Shown: in pieces, positions 10,601-22,400 of the stretch
How positions within the stretch are numbered: position 1 is the stretch's first letter
Layout of the letters: each line of letters begins with the position of its first letter
Origin: Quercus robur
Lineage: Eukaryota > Streptophyta > Magnoliopsida > Fagales > Fagaceae
Length of the DNA: 64,000 bases
Direction: 5' to 3'
Assembly (NCBI RefSeq): GCF_932294415.1
Contig: NC_065544.1
Coordinates: 38,621,793-38,685,792, forward strand
Translations under genes and position numbers: made by a program
The notes under the pieces: model-generated
Seen by the model: only the letters and a program-made list of their open reading frames with translations
What the model was told of the DNA's origin: nothing
The model's database searches: none

Positions 10601-11959
10601 AAGAGACCCAACAACAATCGACCCATCCCCAGTTGTAGCAAAGCACTGAAAATTTGTCCCTTTCGAGAACTGATGCCCCTGTGTCCAATTCAACACTGGC
10701 GAATTCGCCATTGCAATGTTCTGAACTATTCCACTCCGATCACGCATATCCCATTGACACAACCTATTATCATCTAACCCCAAAAACGTCGACTCTGACG
10801 GGTCCAATTGCGAACCTTTAGTATCATTCGTGATATCCCGCATTGTAATATCAGTCCCATCCTTCTCAAACTTCCATTCCGTGACAATCTTCCCCGTCTC
10901 GATATCGAGCTGTTGAAGCCCAGTTGCATGAGGCTTCCCTTCCTTAAATGGACTCATTAGCATCATATTTGTCTCGGCTCTCATCAACAACGCCTTTTTT
11001 GGAGTCATTTGGGCCACACTCGAACTTTTCCTTGAACTCGAACCATCAAATTTCACAGAAACACCTTTTCCATGAATTCCATGATTGAGATTCCTATAAA
11101 CCTGAACACCAGTATCGTTCACCAAGAAGCTATTATCCAATGCACCCAACGTCAAGCTCTGTACACCGCCATTGGCAGCCTCTTCGAACTCTTCCAACAA
11201 GTCCTGACTCGCCCGGACCGGCGGCTCGGGACTCTTCAACCCATCGTCTTCAGCATCCTCCCACATCGAATCGTCGGCCGCCTCGGGCTTCACCCACCCA
11301 ATAAACTCTTTCCCATAAACCTTAAGCTTGTTCTCCTCCGTAGCTTCGAGTCCGTACACATTCTCAAAAACACAGTTCTGAAACTCAGTGACGAAATTCC
11401 GATACGCTTCGTCGGTCGGGAACTTCAAAGCCCAAACGCCACTGGACACGAAATCCACGCGCCGCTGATCGCCGAACATCTTCAATTGCATCTCCGACGA
11501 AACCCTAGCTCGCACCTTAGCTCCCACTCTCAGTATCCACCACGACTGTCCTCCACCGTCCGATTCATCGTCATCGTCATCACCGTCGCCGTCGATTTTC
11601 GAGGTTTTCACAAAGGAATAAGACGAGTACTTATCGGAGACGATCCATTTCGCATTCGGAGTGTTGCCGCCGATATGGAGGTAGAGCTTGACGGAATTCG
11701 CGGAATTAGGGTTTTGCGAAGAGGAAGAAGAAGAAGCGTATTTGAGTTTGAGAGCTTTGAGTTTAGCGTCGAGTTCGTCTAGGGATTTGGGATCGGATTT
11801 GGCTTTGGATTGGGGCTTTTGTTGGTGTTGTTGGTGTGAGCCTTGAGCGTCGTCGTATTGATCGTCCTCTTCTTCTTCTTCTTCTTCTTCATTGTCGGTG
11901 TATTGGTCTGAGTCGGCGTCGGAGATATCGAGGCCTTCGCGGCTCTGAGAGGTACCCAT
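7697..11959 (-). CDS. VID27-like protein (CYPRO4/DEM family)
   Basis: Two exons on the minus strand: 11959-10298 and 7984-7697, giving 649 aa, the usual family size. The donor TGG|GTATGC and acceptor TTTCAG|GTCACG join HFSW to [11 protein letters not shown] in phase. The N-terminus starts [18 protein letters not shown] with a strongly acidic run at about residues 20-38, followed by the VID27 N-terminal region. From about residue 250 to the end is the VID27 WD-like C-terminal domain (repeats such as [18 protein letters not shown], and the conserved tail [20 protein letters not shown]). MGTS could be N-myristoylated (Gly2). Yeast Vid27 was linked to vacuole import and degradation; the plant DEM/CYPRO4 proteins have been tied to meristem organisation and Ran binding, so the biochemical role is not settled. 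The 2.3-kb intron carries a SINE. The frame opposite exon 1 is a shadow. Confidence 0.95.
9386..9555 (-). mobile_element. SINE in VID27-like intron
   Basis: On the minus strand it reads CTTGGTGCGATGGTCACTCC (box A-like), then GGGATTCAAGTCTC (box B-like), a TACACTTAGATTAGACTAG-type 3' part, and ends TTGTATAAAAAATAAAATAA. It is flanked by GGAGGTTTTATTTT at 9372-9385 and again at 9556-9569, a 14-bp target-site duplication. The orientation matches the host gene. Confidence 0.85.
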
Positions 11960-12230
11960 TGTTGTTGAATTTGGATTCGGAAGTGGAAAATAAGTGAGAG
12001 AGTGAGAATTGAAAAGAAATGTTAGAGATTGTTTGAAATGCTTTTGGGATCTGCGATTCCGAATAAAGTTAGTTACTCTGTTTGGATTTTGGAGATTTTA
12101 TAGGTGATTATTTCTCACCGGCTATCACCGTTTTCGTTTTTGGCATAGCTCATAAGCCTCCTTTTTGCGCGTGTTTTGTTTTTGTTTATTTATTTATTTA
12201 TTTTATTTTAAGGTTTTCATAAATGTTAAT
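11960..12230. promoter_or_regulatory. Promoter/5' UTR region of the VID27-like gene
   Basis: Lies directly upstream of the minus-strand start codon. It holds a purine-rich (plus strand) stretch, that is CT-rich on the coding strand, at about 11985-12015, typical of plant 5' UTRs. No unambiguous TATA box was fixed. The position is the main evidence. Confidence 0.4.
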
Positions 12231-12256
12231 CTTTTTTTTTTTTTTTTTTTTGAGAA
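12231..12256 (-). mobile_element. Micro-retroposed insert (TTCTC + A tract)
   Basis: 26 bp that read TTCTC followed by about 20 A (then G) on the minus strand. It is flanked by AAATGTTAAT at 12221-12230 and 12257-12266, a 10-bp direct duplication. This looks like an extremely 5'-truncated retroposon. Confidence 0.6.
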
Positions 12257-12287
12257 AAATGTTAATATAATATTTTGATATGAATAT

Positions 12288-13071
12288 TGTAAGGACTAGC
12301 TTTAAAATCCTAACCCAAAGTATGAATGGACTTAGGACCAAAAAGTTCGAAACAATGAATTTGTAGAAAATGGATTAGAAAAACTGGGTTTTAGTTAACC
12401 AAACAACAAGTTAGGTAGGCTTGATGACAAAGGAGTGAAAAAATACAAGTTTAAACTAAAGGAAGAACATCCTCGACAAAATCCAAGGAGATTGATTTTT
12501 ATATAATGTTCTTAAATATGGTTACAGGTTTGGTTCTAGATTGCTACAGTGTTTCTTTCTTTATTTCTCCGATCCCATTATCTCATTGCCTCCTTCTTCC
12601 TTTATACTATCTCCTCATCTCATCTCCACCTTCCACATGCATGCCTGATGGTTGGTGTTGATATTTGTCCCATCAACCCCTTCTAAAAGTCTTCATGTAG
12701 CAGCTGTAAGGTTGATAATCACTGTTCAAGTATCACCTCCACATTAATGCGACCAAAGAATTAGCTACAGTGCATTTAATGCGGTGACAACAGTTTTCTT
12801 CTTAGATATTTTAGGATTTCTCCTTCTCCCATGTCTCTACCGTGCCTATCTATACTGACCGAACTTCCTGGAACGTTCCCCTGAACAATGGATCACTCCT
12901 CTTGACCTCGGCCTTTATTAGCTGAGGAGGCATTCATCCTCGGACAATCCTCCTGGGTCATTATAACCAAACCAACTTCTTCATTTACTAACACAGTTTT
13001 TCTGTCAAAGATTTTTCCTCCTTGGACGTCTCTTAGTCCTCGGCTTGGACCACAGGCCCAATGTCCCTACA
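12288..13071 (+). mobile_element. Solo LTR, 784 bp
   Basis: Starts TGTAAGGACTAG and ends ATGTCCCTACA (TG...CA), flanked by the perfect 5-bp duplication AATAT (12283-12287 and 13072-13076). It aligns throughout with the LTR at 37835-38652 (shared CAATGAATTTGTAGA, TTGATAATCACTGTTCA/GAAAATTACTGTTCA, TATCACCTCCAC, GAACGTTCCCCTG-type blocks). No internal retrotransposon domain adjoins it, so it is a solo LTR left by recombination. Confidence 0.88.
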
Positions 13072-15446
13072 AATATTAATTTGGTCTTTTAACTCCATGA
13101 ACGTTAAAATTGTATATCAAGCCTTTTTTTTATGTTGAATCTTAATCAATTTTTAAGGCTAAAATATTGTCATTGTCCTAAATTTTGTATAATTTCTTTT
13201 TTATTCTTAAACTCTAAATTATTTTTTTGTCTCAAAATTTTTTAAATAATTTAAACATGAAAATATGGGAAAAAAAAACGAATCTTTTATAATTATAAAT
13301 TAATAAGTGTAACATTTTCAATTAAAAACATATCAACATAAAATAAAAAAAAAATTATGTTTTAGTTTCTTATATTAGAATATTATTTAGTATTCACATA
13401 ATTTTACCTATAAAAAAAATTGTCCTTTTATTTTTCAAACTATATATATATATATATATATTTTGTGTGCGTGAGAGAGACCATTAAAATTTTCCACTAA
13501 AATCAAATCATAGCTTAGTCAATATTATATTACACCTGTAATGTAAAAAATTTCTCCATTTATTTTTTTTCAAAGAATCAAAAACAAAACTTGTTTATCT
13601 TTAAAAAGTATATTAATTATTCATTTTAAATTTTAAAAAGATTGGTTCTTCTTTGGGTTATTCCAAACTTTATTAGGAATTCAAGTATTTTGCTTGTCCA
13701 GATTTATTTGAATGAGCTGTGCAATATGATCTTACATGGAAATTTGTATATTTTATTTTAGGAAAAGTTAAATTTGTTGTTGATATGTGTTTGAATTATA
13801 TTATTTACATTAATTTTGGGGTATAAATTTGTAACCTATAAAAGAGATTTGCTGAATGTATTGATTGTACTATCATTATTCACACTTAAGGAAGCTGATT
13901 TTGTTGCCTATAACATTGCACAATTGCCTCTTTACAATTTGAGGGAAAGATCCCCTATATCTTCTATATTCCTTATTTTATTTTTAGATAAGAACCCATG
14001 AATTTCCCCTCAGTAATTATTAATGAATCCGGTTAATGCGTATTAATTAATAACTTCTTTTTCTTATTATAATAAAAAGTAAAAAGGAAAAAGAAAAAGT
14101 AGAAGGCATCTACTTAAGGCCTTGAGAGAGCCTTTTGGCTTTTGGCTTTTGGCAAGATTTTGGTAAGAAAGACTAAAAGAAGGGGTAGACATGTCATTAG
14201 GCAATGCCACCGGCTATAACCCATTACCGGTTAGCGTTGATTCGACGTAGTGTTTACTTAGGACTGAAGGAAATGATTAACATAGTTTTTTTTGTTTATA
14301 GTATTGTATTAAACTTTTTTTTTTTTAAAGTACTTTGGTATTTGGATGTGGGGGCATTACATCCCCATATACGCGGCAAGGAAACGGTCACTTCTCCGTA
14401 TCAATTTTGTGTGCAGTGCGCGCCTGCCGCTCCATTTCTTTTCTTCCATAAACCACAAGGGCCGGAGCTGAAGCTTCCCCAGGCCCACAGATCATATTAG
14501 ACATAAAAAAAATAAAATAAAATAAAATTAAAAATTAAAAAATTAAGCCCATATAAAATGCCATAATTTGTGTCATAACTGTCAACGTTACAGATTGTAA
14601 GCGATGAAGAAAAAGTAATGGATCCATATAAGAGTGATAGACAACTAATCACAATCTAACACGTAAGATAGTTGTGACAAAAGTTATAATATTTTATGTG
14701 ATACTAGAACTACTTTTTTTTTTTTTTTTTAATAATACTAGAACTACTTATTAGACATTACTTTTATTTTGAAAAAAATTTAATGAATGTCATAAAAACA
14801 TTGATCTATGAAATATTTTTAGATTCTTTTTATGAAAAAAGGAAAAAAAAAAAAACCTGATTTTTTTTTTTGTAGCTTTTTATATTTTTTTATGAAAGTA
14901 ATATCAAAACTTTCTTAAACATAAAATAGTTCATTATCAAATACTCTATGAGTATCCATTAACCAGGCTCATTTATTTTTCAGAGAATAACTTAATTTGA
15001 GAATTGAGATTCATATCATCACAAATAGCCCTATTGTGTTAGCTCAAATAAGCTTTGGCCAATGAAGAAGTGTGTTATATGCAGTTGGCTGATGATGTGG
15101 TTTTGCATTAAACAAGGATTAACACATTATAGTAACTTTGTGGGCTATTGATGGGCACCTTTGTCCTTAAATCCATGGACGCCAATGGAATTGCAGGACT
15201 ACAGCAAGTCCAAAGTCCAAACAACCATCAGAAATTAACGATAAATTTTCTCTGATTTCATATAGCACATCAGTGATTTATAGAATTACATTGACCCTCC
15301 GCTTTGCTAATCAAATCCCACATGTTACTGCAGATATCAGGTCTAATTGGACTACAGATGGCTATTAATTACCAAGCCACCTAGCTCAGTTTGCTTAAGG
15401 TAGTTTAAAAAAGAGGAACTAAAATTTTAATAGATTATAACTCTTC
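13072..15446. other. AT-rich intergenic region
   Basis: Very AT-rich with an (AT)n tract at 13440-13461. No protein gene recognised. 14330-14500 is more GC-rich (GTGGGGGCATTACATCCCCAT, an inverted pair, then CAGTGCGCGCCTGCCGCTCC) and may be a transposon fragment. The frame at 14204-14500 has no recognisable domain. The last part is the 3' flank of CGI121. Confidence 0.4.
14716..14734 (-). mobile_element. Micro-retroposed insert (TATT + A15)
   Basis: 19 bp, reading TATT plus 15 A on the minus strand, between perfect 15-bp copies of ATACTAGAACTACTT at 14701-14715 and 14735-14749. Confidence 0.6.
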
Positions 15447-18400
15447 TCACAAGGCGTCACGAGCAGCAATCCGGCATACAATAGCATCTGCAAGTGAGGA
15501 TATCCCTAGTTCCGGGCCAGTAATCTTATATTGCTGAAAAATGAGAAGTCATTGCTCATTAGTCAATGGAAGCAGCACAAGGAAAAGGAAAGAAAACTGG
15601 TAAAGATGTAAGCAAAATCATTGCAAAACCTTTTGTATCTGGGCCTGGTTTGCTCTGCCGTTTAACTCCTCCAAGTCGATCTCTTTTCCATGGATAAGTT
15701 TCTCAACGGCTTTCACCTGGCAGAATACTAAAATTTACTTATACCAGAATGGGCAATTACTTTTTACTCAATGCCAAATATGATCTGCTACTTCACTCAT
15801 AAATAGTGATCTCACCTCATCAAGTGTAGCATTGAAACGAGCAGCAAGGATGTAAGTTGTACTTTCAGAGATGCCACACCTTTTTAAAGATTCTGTTATC
15901 TATTCAAAATAGAAGCCTAGAAGTTATCCATCTGGCATAACAGAAAAATATGCAAATGAGCCACCATAGTTAACTAGCAAAAAATGATTACATGCTTAGA
16001 TCCCGAGTAATTGTAAACAAGCTCCGAATGAAGAGTGCGTGTTGTCAATGACTCCCGTGATTTAGACACAAGTGTCTTATGAGCAGCTGCTAGAACAGGG
16101 AAAACATCTGGAATCTGTTCATAATTTATTTAGGTGAAATTAGAGAAATCAAACCAAGTGTAGCTTAGAAAAGATAGAGAAATGAAATTGACTGGAAAAA
16201 CAAGAAATAGGATATAGTATGTATATAAAAAAAAATAATAATCGTACAAGTGATGCATTGAGAAATGCAACTTCTGGTTCCAGTGTTCCAGCTTGCATAG
16301 AATCAAGGAGCTCCCTGCATAATAAATAGTTCATAAGGTGCATTTCACTTTTTTACTTAAATAAGCACCCTATATCGTATGGCCAGATACTTAAAAAAAA
16401 AAAGAAAAAAAAAAAAAGAGCTGTTAAATTTACATGAACAGAGAAGGATCCGGATTGCAAGTGAAATTTTTGACACTGTTCCCATTTAGTATTACTTTTT
16501 GATAGGTAACTAAAAAACTTTATTGAAGATTTAGTATCACTTAAAAAGAGTACAACTTAAAAGGTCTGTTCACTTAAAAATGATGCAGAAAGTGTAACCA
16601 AATGTTCACATAACAGTCAAAACAGGATTCTCCTTCCATTTGATTTTGCCTAATGCTACTCTCTTAATCAGAAGTTCTGACTTCTGAGCCCAAGATCCCA
16701 AGATCTAAGAGAAAGAGACTGCTTCCACTTTCACCTCCGTCGAATCTAATGGGCAAAAGACAGGAACTTGTGTGCCCCCATCCATCTAATTCCTCATAGC
16801 CTAGTTCATATCTCCAAAAAAGACCAGCAACACTACACAAGAGATTACAGGATTTTACTTTAAACTTGATTCTTAACAAGGAAAATCTCAAAAAAGACCC
16901 TTACTTCTCCCAACAACTGCAGTTCTCCCTAGATCACATATAAATTATAGTATTGTCTCTATACACAATTACAACCTCCACCACTATTTGACTCTAAATA
17001 ATGCAACCCAATATTGCTTCACTTCATCCCAGAGCACAATGACCACCATCAACCCATTAAGAGCCCCATTTAGGCCTGCAACTTTGCTGATAACGCAGAA
17101 AAGTTGGCACCTGGATTTGCGTTATTAAGAAAATTGGGTTTTTGAAACAGTGCATAAATTGGCATCAGGCTTTGCATTTTTGAAACAGTGCAAAAAGTAC
17201 CTTTTCAAATTTCAGCTCATGGGGTGCTTTTTTCAACAACTCTTGTTTTTAAAGCAAAACTGTGGCAATTTCACATGCACAAACACTCCAGGAAAAAAAA
17301 CAACAACAAAGTTTCCAAGTAATTTGGGTGGAAATACACTTAATATTAGTATTAACATCAAAATTTGGAAGTACCAACTTTTTGAGAATAGGCTCTAGTT
17401 CTTCAAAAGCTGGAAAGTGTGTTGAAGAATTATGAATGGCATTGGAGACCAGCAAGATCAGAAGATATGGTCCAAAAGAAGGCTAGGCCTGGTGCAATTA
17501 AAAGAGAAGGATGGAGCCATTTGGTTAGCATCCATTCTGGGGTATATTCTTGTGCAGCCACTTGGGATGAAATCAGGATGAAGGATGAGGGTCATACCGT
17601 GGTGGAAGTTAATTTGGTATTCAGATGCAATTAATTCCTAAACATAGTTTCATTGGCTGGCTTGCTGTCAACGAGAATGAGACGAGTGCAGTGGGGATTA
17701 ACAGGAGATAGTGCCTGCATTTTTTGTCGGAGATAAGTCGAAAGCAAGCATGGGCCATAGATTCTTTGAATGCTCTTTTACAAGAAGAAATTAGAAAACT
17801 GTAATAAGGTTATGCTTAGTGAATTCTATTCCTACCGTTTGCAAACCTCAAGGGCAGAAGTTTTAGAGCTGCATTATGCATAGTATGGGCTACTGTATAC
17901 AATGTATGGATTCAAAGAAATAACAGAATTCATGGTGGCACTGTCAAAATAAAGGAGCAAATCCTCAACAAAGACACAAGCAAAGCTGTTAAACGCAGAA
18001 TGGCAACCAGAAGCAAAATGAATGGATCCTTAATAAAGTACTTTGGGTAAATTGGGGCATTAGGAGAACATACTACAACTCTATGAGAGCTAACAATTGA
18101 TGGCTCCTGTATGTGTCCCAAGATTTATCATTTAACAACTATACAGATTACATGGACCCACCACTTTTTGTCGATCATTAACAGTCACACAAGTCAACAA
18201 GTCATGAATTGGGTGTGTCTGTTATTGTTATTGCTTTGCCAGTTGTGTTTGTAAGTGGTTCTACTCTTTGTTTTCAATGAAATTCAGTTGATTTATCAAA
18301 AAAAAGTTAATCACTCTATATTCTACAAGTGTCTAAACATGAATTTGCACTCTGTATTAGTTTGACCTTTTCAAGGTTAAAAAAAAAAAAAATTCTGAAA

Positions 18401-18603
18401 AAAGAAAAATCAGCCAAATATAACTGGTATAAAACTGAAATTTGCTTCAAAAGTTTGAACATTTAAGTATCCCCCATAAGCCTTTTTTTTCCCCGAGAAA
18501 CAAACGGAAAATTAAGGAAAGAGAAAGAGGCGTACTTGGAGTTGGTGACGTCGATGAAGAGTGCGAGAGAGACTGTGTCACCATTGATTTCGAACGCCTT
18601 CAT
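15447..18603 (-). CDS. CGI121: EKC/KEOPS complex subunit CGI121 (TPRKB-like)
   Basis: Six exons on the minus strand: 18603-18536, 16314-16248, 16114-15992, 15899-15816, 15716-15630, 15533-15447. All junctions are GT-AG and in phase; the product is 171 aa, the normal family length. It begins MKAFEINGDTVSLALFIDVT, continues KELLDSMQAGTLEPEVAFLN, PDVFPVLAAAHKTLVSKSRE, RTLHSELVYNYSGSKHITES, and ends SSLADAIVCRIAARDAL. This covers the whole CGI-121 fold. KEOPS makes the t6A37 modification on tRNAs reading ANN codons; Cgi121 binds the kinase Bud32 and the tRNA 3' CCA end. Intron 1 is 2.2 kb and holds LINE debris; the other introns are short. A tRNA-Arg(CCT), itself an expected t6A substrate, lies 126 bp upstream on the same strand. 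Confidence 0.95.
16498..16528 (-). mobile_element. Micro-retroposed LINE 3' end (31 bp) in CGI121 intron 1
   Basis: On the minus strand it reads CTTCAATAAAG, TTTTTTAGTTACC, TATCAAA, the style of a plant LINE 3' end. It is flanked by ATTTAGTATTACTT (16484-16497) and ATTTAGTATCACTT (16529-16542), a 14-bp duplication with one mismatch. Confidence 0.7.
17400..18308 (+). mobile_element. Degenerate 3' end of a LINE in CGI121 intron 1
   Basis: Three broken frames resemble the end of plant LINE ORF2: a zf-RVT-like stretch around 17610-17720 (HSFIGWLAVNE, RVQWGLTGDSACIFC) and a tail around 17880-18040 (ATVYNVWIQRNNRIHGG). The copy ends TTCAGTTGATTTATC plus eight A at about 18308. It is antisense to the host gene. 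The 5' limit is uncertain and may extend to about 17100. Confidence 0.75.
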
Positions 18604-18723
18604 CGCTGGTTTGGTTCTTTGTTTTCTGATTCGAACTTCAATTTCAGCTAGGGTTTTACTTTACGCTCCATTCCAAAAATTTTCAAACCGCACCGTTTCG
18701 ACGAAACAAGAAAATAGAAAAAT

Positions 18724-18729
18724 AAAAAA
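18724..18729 (-). terminator. Pol III terminator of tRNA-Arg(CCT)
   Basis: A T6 run on the minus strand directly after the discriminator base of the tRNA, followed by further T runs. Confidence 0.75.
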
Positions 18730-18802
18730 CGCGCCAGATAGGGGTCGAACCTATGACCTTCCGCTTAGGAAACGGACGCTCTATCCACTGAGCTACAGGC
18801 GC
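18730..18802 (-). tRNA. tRNA-Arg (anticodon CCT)
   Basis: 73 nt fold as a cloverleaf on the minus strand: acceptor GCGCCTG, D arm GCTC-AGTGGATA-GAGC, anticodon stem TCCGT/GCGGA around loop TTCCTAA (anticodon CCT, then A37), variable AGGTC, T arm ATAGG-TTCGACC-CCTAT, discriminator G. The acceptor stem has one T6:T67 mismatch, the only flaw. No intron. It reads AGG codons. Box A (TAGCTCAGTGG) and box B (GGTTCGACCCC) are intact. Confidence 0.95.
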
Positions 18803-19459
18803 TTTGTTGATATTGTAACACATTGAAATATTATATATACTAGTCTGATCGTGCTCCACCAATCCATTGGGCTCTTTTTATATTTTGAGTTTAAGATAAT
18901 TTTTCAATTTGAATTTATCTATTGTTAATGAGGTTACACGGGAATGAATTTTTAAGAAACTAAAACTTATTATTTGAAATAGAATAAACTACTGGTTTAG
19001 CGTTTGCTACTTTTTAAGAAAAGAATGTATCAAACATGCGTGAAATATATTTAGATAGAGAGTGTGCTAATTTTTAGGAAAAATATTTCTCTGGTAGTTT
19101 TATTTTTATTTTGAATTACAATTTTAACCCCATTTTTTTATTTTTTAAGAATAATGATTATCTAACTAGATTAGAGGTATTTTTGACATTTTTTGAAGTC
19201 ATAACTAACTTTCTAAATCATCTTAATATATAAAGATAGAGATAAAACAATGATGAGGTTGAACTAGTCAAGCATGTTCATATATTCTGTAAAACCCATT
19301 TTGTCTATCTTCAAGCATAGCCCTCGACGTGTCAAACCCGTTGAATTCCAAACCTAACCATGCCCAACTTTCCCTTCTCATTCTCTGTTTGTTTTGAGAG
19401 AAAAAACCAACAAAACTTCCCCAATTTGCATCCTTTCTGGGTGCCATAACCCCATCGAT
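18803..19459. other. Intergenic between the tRNA and the LRR gene
   Basis: AT-rich, shared upstream region of the minus-strand tRNA/CGI121 and the plus-strand LRR gene. No gene or clear element. An in-frame ATG at 19394 would extend the LRR protein by 22 residues ahead of the signal peptide. Confidence 0.4.
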
Positions 19460-22400
19460 ATGTGCCTCTCCATCTTCCTTCTTTGGCTTGTCAGCATCCC
19501 TTTATCTCTATGTGCAAACTCTCTTTCAATTCCTGACGTTCGAGGTATGTATATCACATTTAACCACAACCATAACATATATAAACATGCACAACATTTT
19601 TTTTTTCTTTTTGTTAATCCAAAACAATTTCATTGATTTACATTATACAAGTATATTATGTTCATTCATTCGATGTTTTTAAAAATGTATAACACAATTC
19701 TCATGAGAGAGAAAGAAGACTTTCTATTTGATCAACCAAATAATTATGTTTTCTTGGGGTCGACTATGGATACTCAATAGACTAATTAAGGTTGGGAATG
19801 GAAAAGATTGATCCTTTCAATGTATATATGTATTTTTTTCATGCATGCTACAACGTCATTCGTTATGAAAATTCAATATGACACATATGTATATTTTTCT
19901 CATTGTTTTTCTTGATATAGGTTTTCTTCTAAATTGTGGTGCGGACCCATCTAACGAAGTAATCACAAATGGTGTCAAATACATCTCAGATGTGGGGTTC
20001 ACATCATCTGGGAATAGAACACACCTCAAAGCCTCAAACCTGTTGCCTATACTAACCACATTGCGGTATTTTCCTGACCCAACTGCACGAAAATATTGCT
20101 ACGAGATACCTGTGATCAAAGGAGGGAAGTACCTGCTGAGAACAACATATTATTATGGACGTTTTGATGGAGGGAAAGAGCCACCTGTATTCGACCAAAT
20201 TGTAGACGGGACTAAATGGAGCATTGTGAATACTACAGAGGACCATGCCAATGGACTTAGTTCATTTTATGAGCTTGTGGTGGTTGCCATGGGAAAAATG
20301 CTAAGTGTGTGCTTGGCTAGGAATGAGAAGACTATTTCGAGTCCGTTTATCTCGGCTCTTGAGTTGGAGTTCTTAGAGGATTCCTTATATAACACAACAG
20401 ATTTTGGCAAGTATGCGCTTAGTACAGTTGCGAGGAGTAGCTTTGGAAGTGAGGAGGACATGATTGGGTACGTAGTAGCTAGGGAAATTAGTTTGTTGAT
20501 TGTTTTCTTTATGTATATGTTTTGTCAGTTTTAACTTGTTGCACAGACCAAAATCCTAGCTAAGTGATTTATTTAATGAAATGGAATGCACAAAGAACTA
20601 ACATTAATCTTGAAAAGTATCTAATATGGCTTTTATCAATCTAAGGTTTGAAATTAGATTCTAAATGTATCTCTCTATATAGTAAATGAATTAAACCCAA
20701 ATCATCCATGCCATGTATCCATTGGAAAATGTTAGAGTTAATATAGTTTTATAACTAAAAAAAAACTTTTAAAATGACGTGACTATTAATGTGATTGGTG
20801 TCACGTTAATAACATAATAAATAATTTTAAGTTTTTTTTTTTTTTTTTTTTTGTTGTGTTTAAAAGTTGACACATCAATTATGAAACTTATGTAGTAGTT
20901 GTAACATCACTATGTATCAATTAGTTTTATGACATGTTTTATAATTCTGGGAGTTTACAAAGATGTTGTTGTTAAATGATCTTGTTAATTCATTGAATGA
21001 AAATCAAGAAAATATCAATGGTTTAAACTTGATTGATTTCAAAATATCTTGACCATGAAACATTCATATTATTTGTTAGATTTATTTGAATAGTTGTATA
21101 TTTTCATCTTCAAAAACAATAGAAAAAAAACCCTGTAAAAGTAAGTAAACTTGCTGAGAATGATGGACTTTGTAATGGACATTATTAACTATTTATAGTT
21201 AAAATCATGTCAAAAACAACTAAATGTAATAGTAGTAGTCTTTGATTCAGAATTGTTTCTTTGGTTTCCATATGCAATATTTTTTGTTTAGCAATCGAAC
21301 AAATGTAAAATGAAGAAAACAGAATGTGGAATAGAAGTTTGAGAGAATTCTGATGGTGAATATCTAAACATATGAACCTAGTTATCCAGATGACCAATTC
21401 AACCGTTTATGGCAACCATTCCTGGACAAGAACCCTGTTGTCACAAGCCACTTCAATGTAACTTCTTCAGATTTTTGGAACCTCCCACCACCACAGGCAT
21501 TCAGCACAGCAATCTCCACAAGCGAAGTAAAGAAACTCCAAATCATGTGGCCACCTGTGGCGCTTCCTAATACCAGCTACTATATCTCACTCTATTTCCA
21601 GGACAATCGGACCCCTAGTCCGTATAGCTGGAGAGTTTTTGATGTTTCTCTAAATGGCAGGAAATTCTTCACTAATCTTAATGCCACAACCAATGGTGTG
21701 ACTGTTTACTCGACACAATGGCCTCTATTTGGGCTGACTGAGATTGTCTTAACTCCTGCAAATGGGATGAATGTTGGCCCTTTGATCAATGCTGGTGAGG
21801 TCTTTCAAATCGTGCCTCTTGGTGGAAGGACACTCACAAGAGATGGTAGCCCCTTAAGCCAATCTCATTTCCACTTAAGTAAAGCCAAGATACAATTTTT
21901 CACAACTGCTAACATGACAAGTTGTGATTGGAACATCTCTTTACATGGATTCACGATCTACACCACTTTTATTAGCAATAATCAGATCATGCCACTTCAA
22001 TAGTTGTGAAAAATTGTCCTTAGACTTATTGCTTCCACTTTATACCTGCAATATATGCTTTTTGGAATCGTTTATGTTGTCTTGCTTAACCATTTATTTG
22101 TTTTGGTATTTAGTGGTGGCAATGGAAAAGTTAGCTAGAAGCTTTAATGATCCACCTTCAGATTGGAGTGGTGATCCTTGCTTGCCTAAAGAGAATTCAT
22201 GGACAGGAGTTACATGTTTTATTTCGGGGAAATTTGCTCGTGTTATCGCTGTGTAAGTTTACCTAAAATTGTTACACGAACCAATTTTTATTAATAATGA
22301 GATTTCTATGAAACATAATAAAATCACAAGATAAGGTATATTCAAGCGTGCTATAGGTAAGATTTTGTTGTGAATTAAGACTGACTTTGATTTTTGTTCG

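Noticed and set aside
11072-11782. 236-codon plus-strand frame
   Set aside because: Lies opposite VID27-like exon 1 and has no recognisable family; an antisense shadow.
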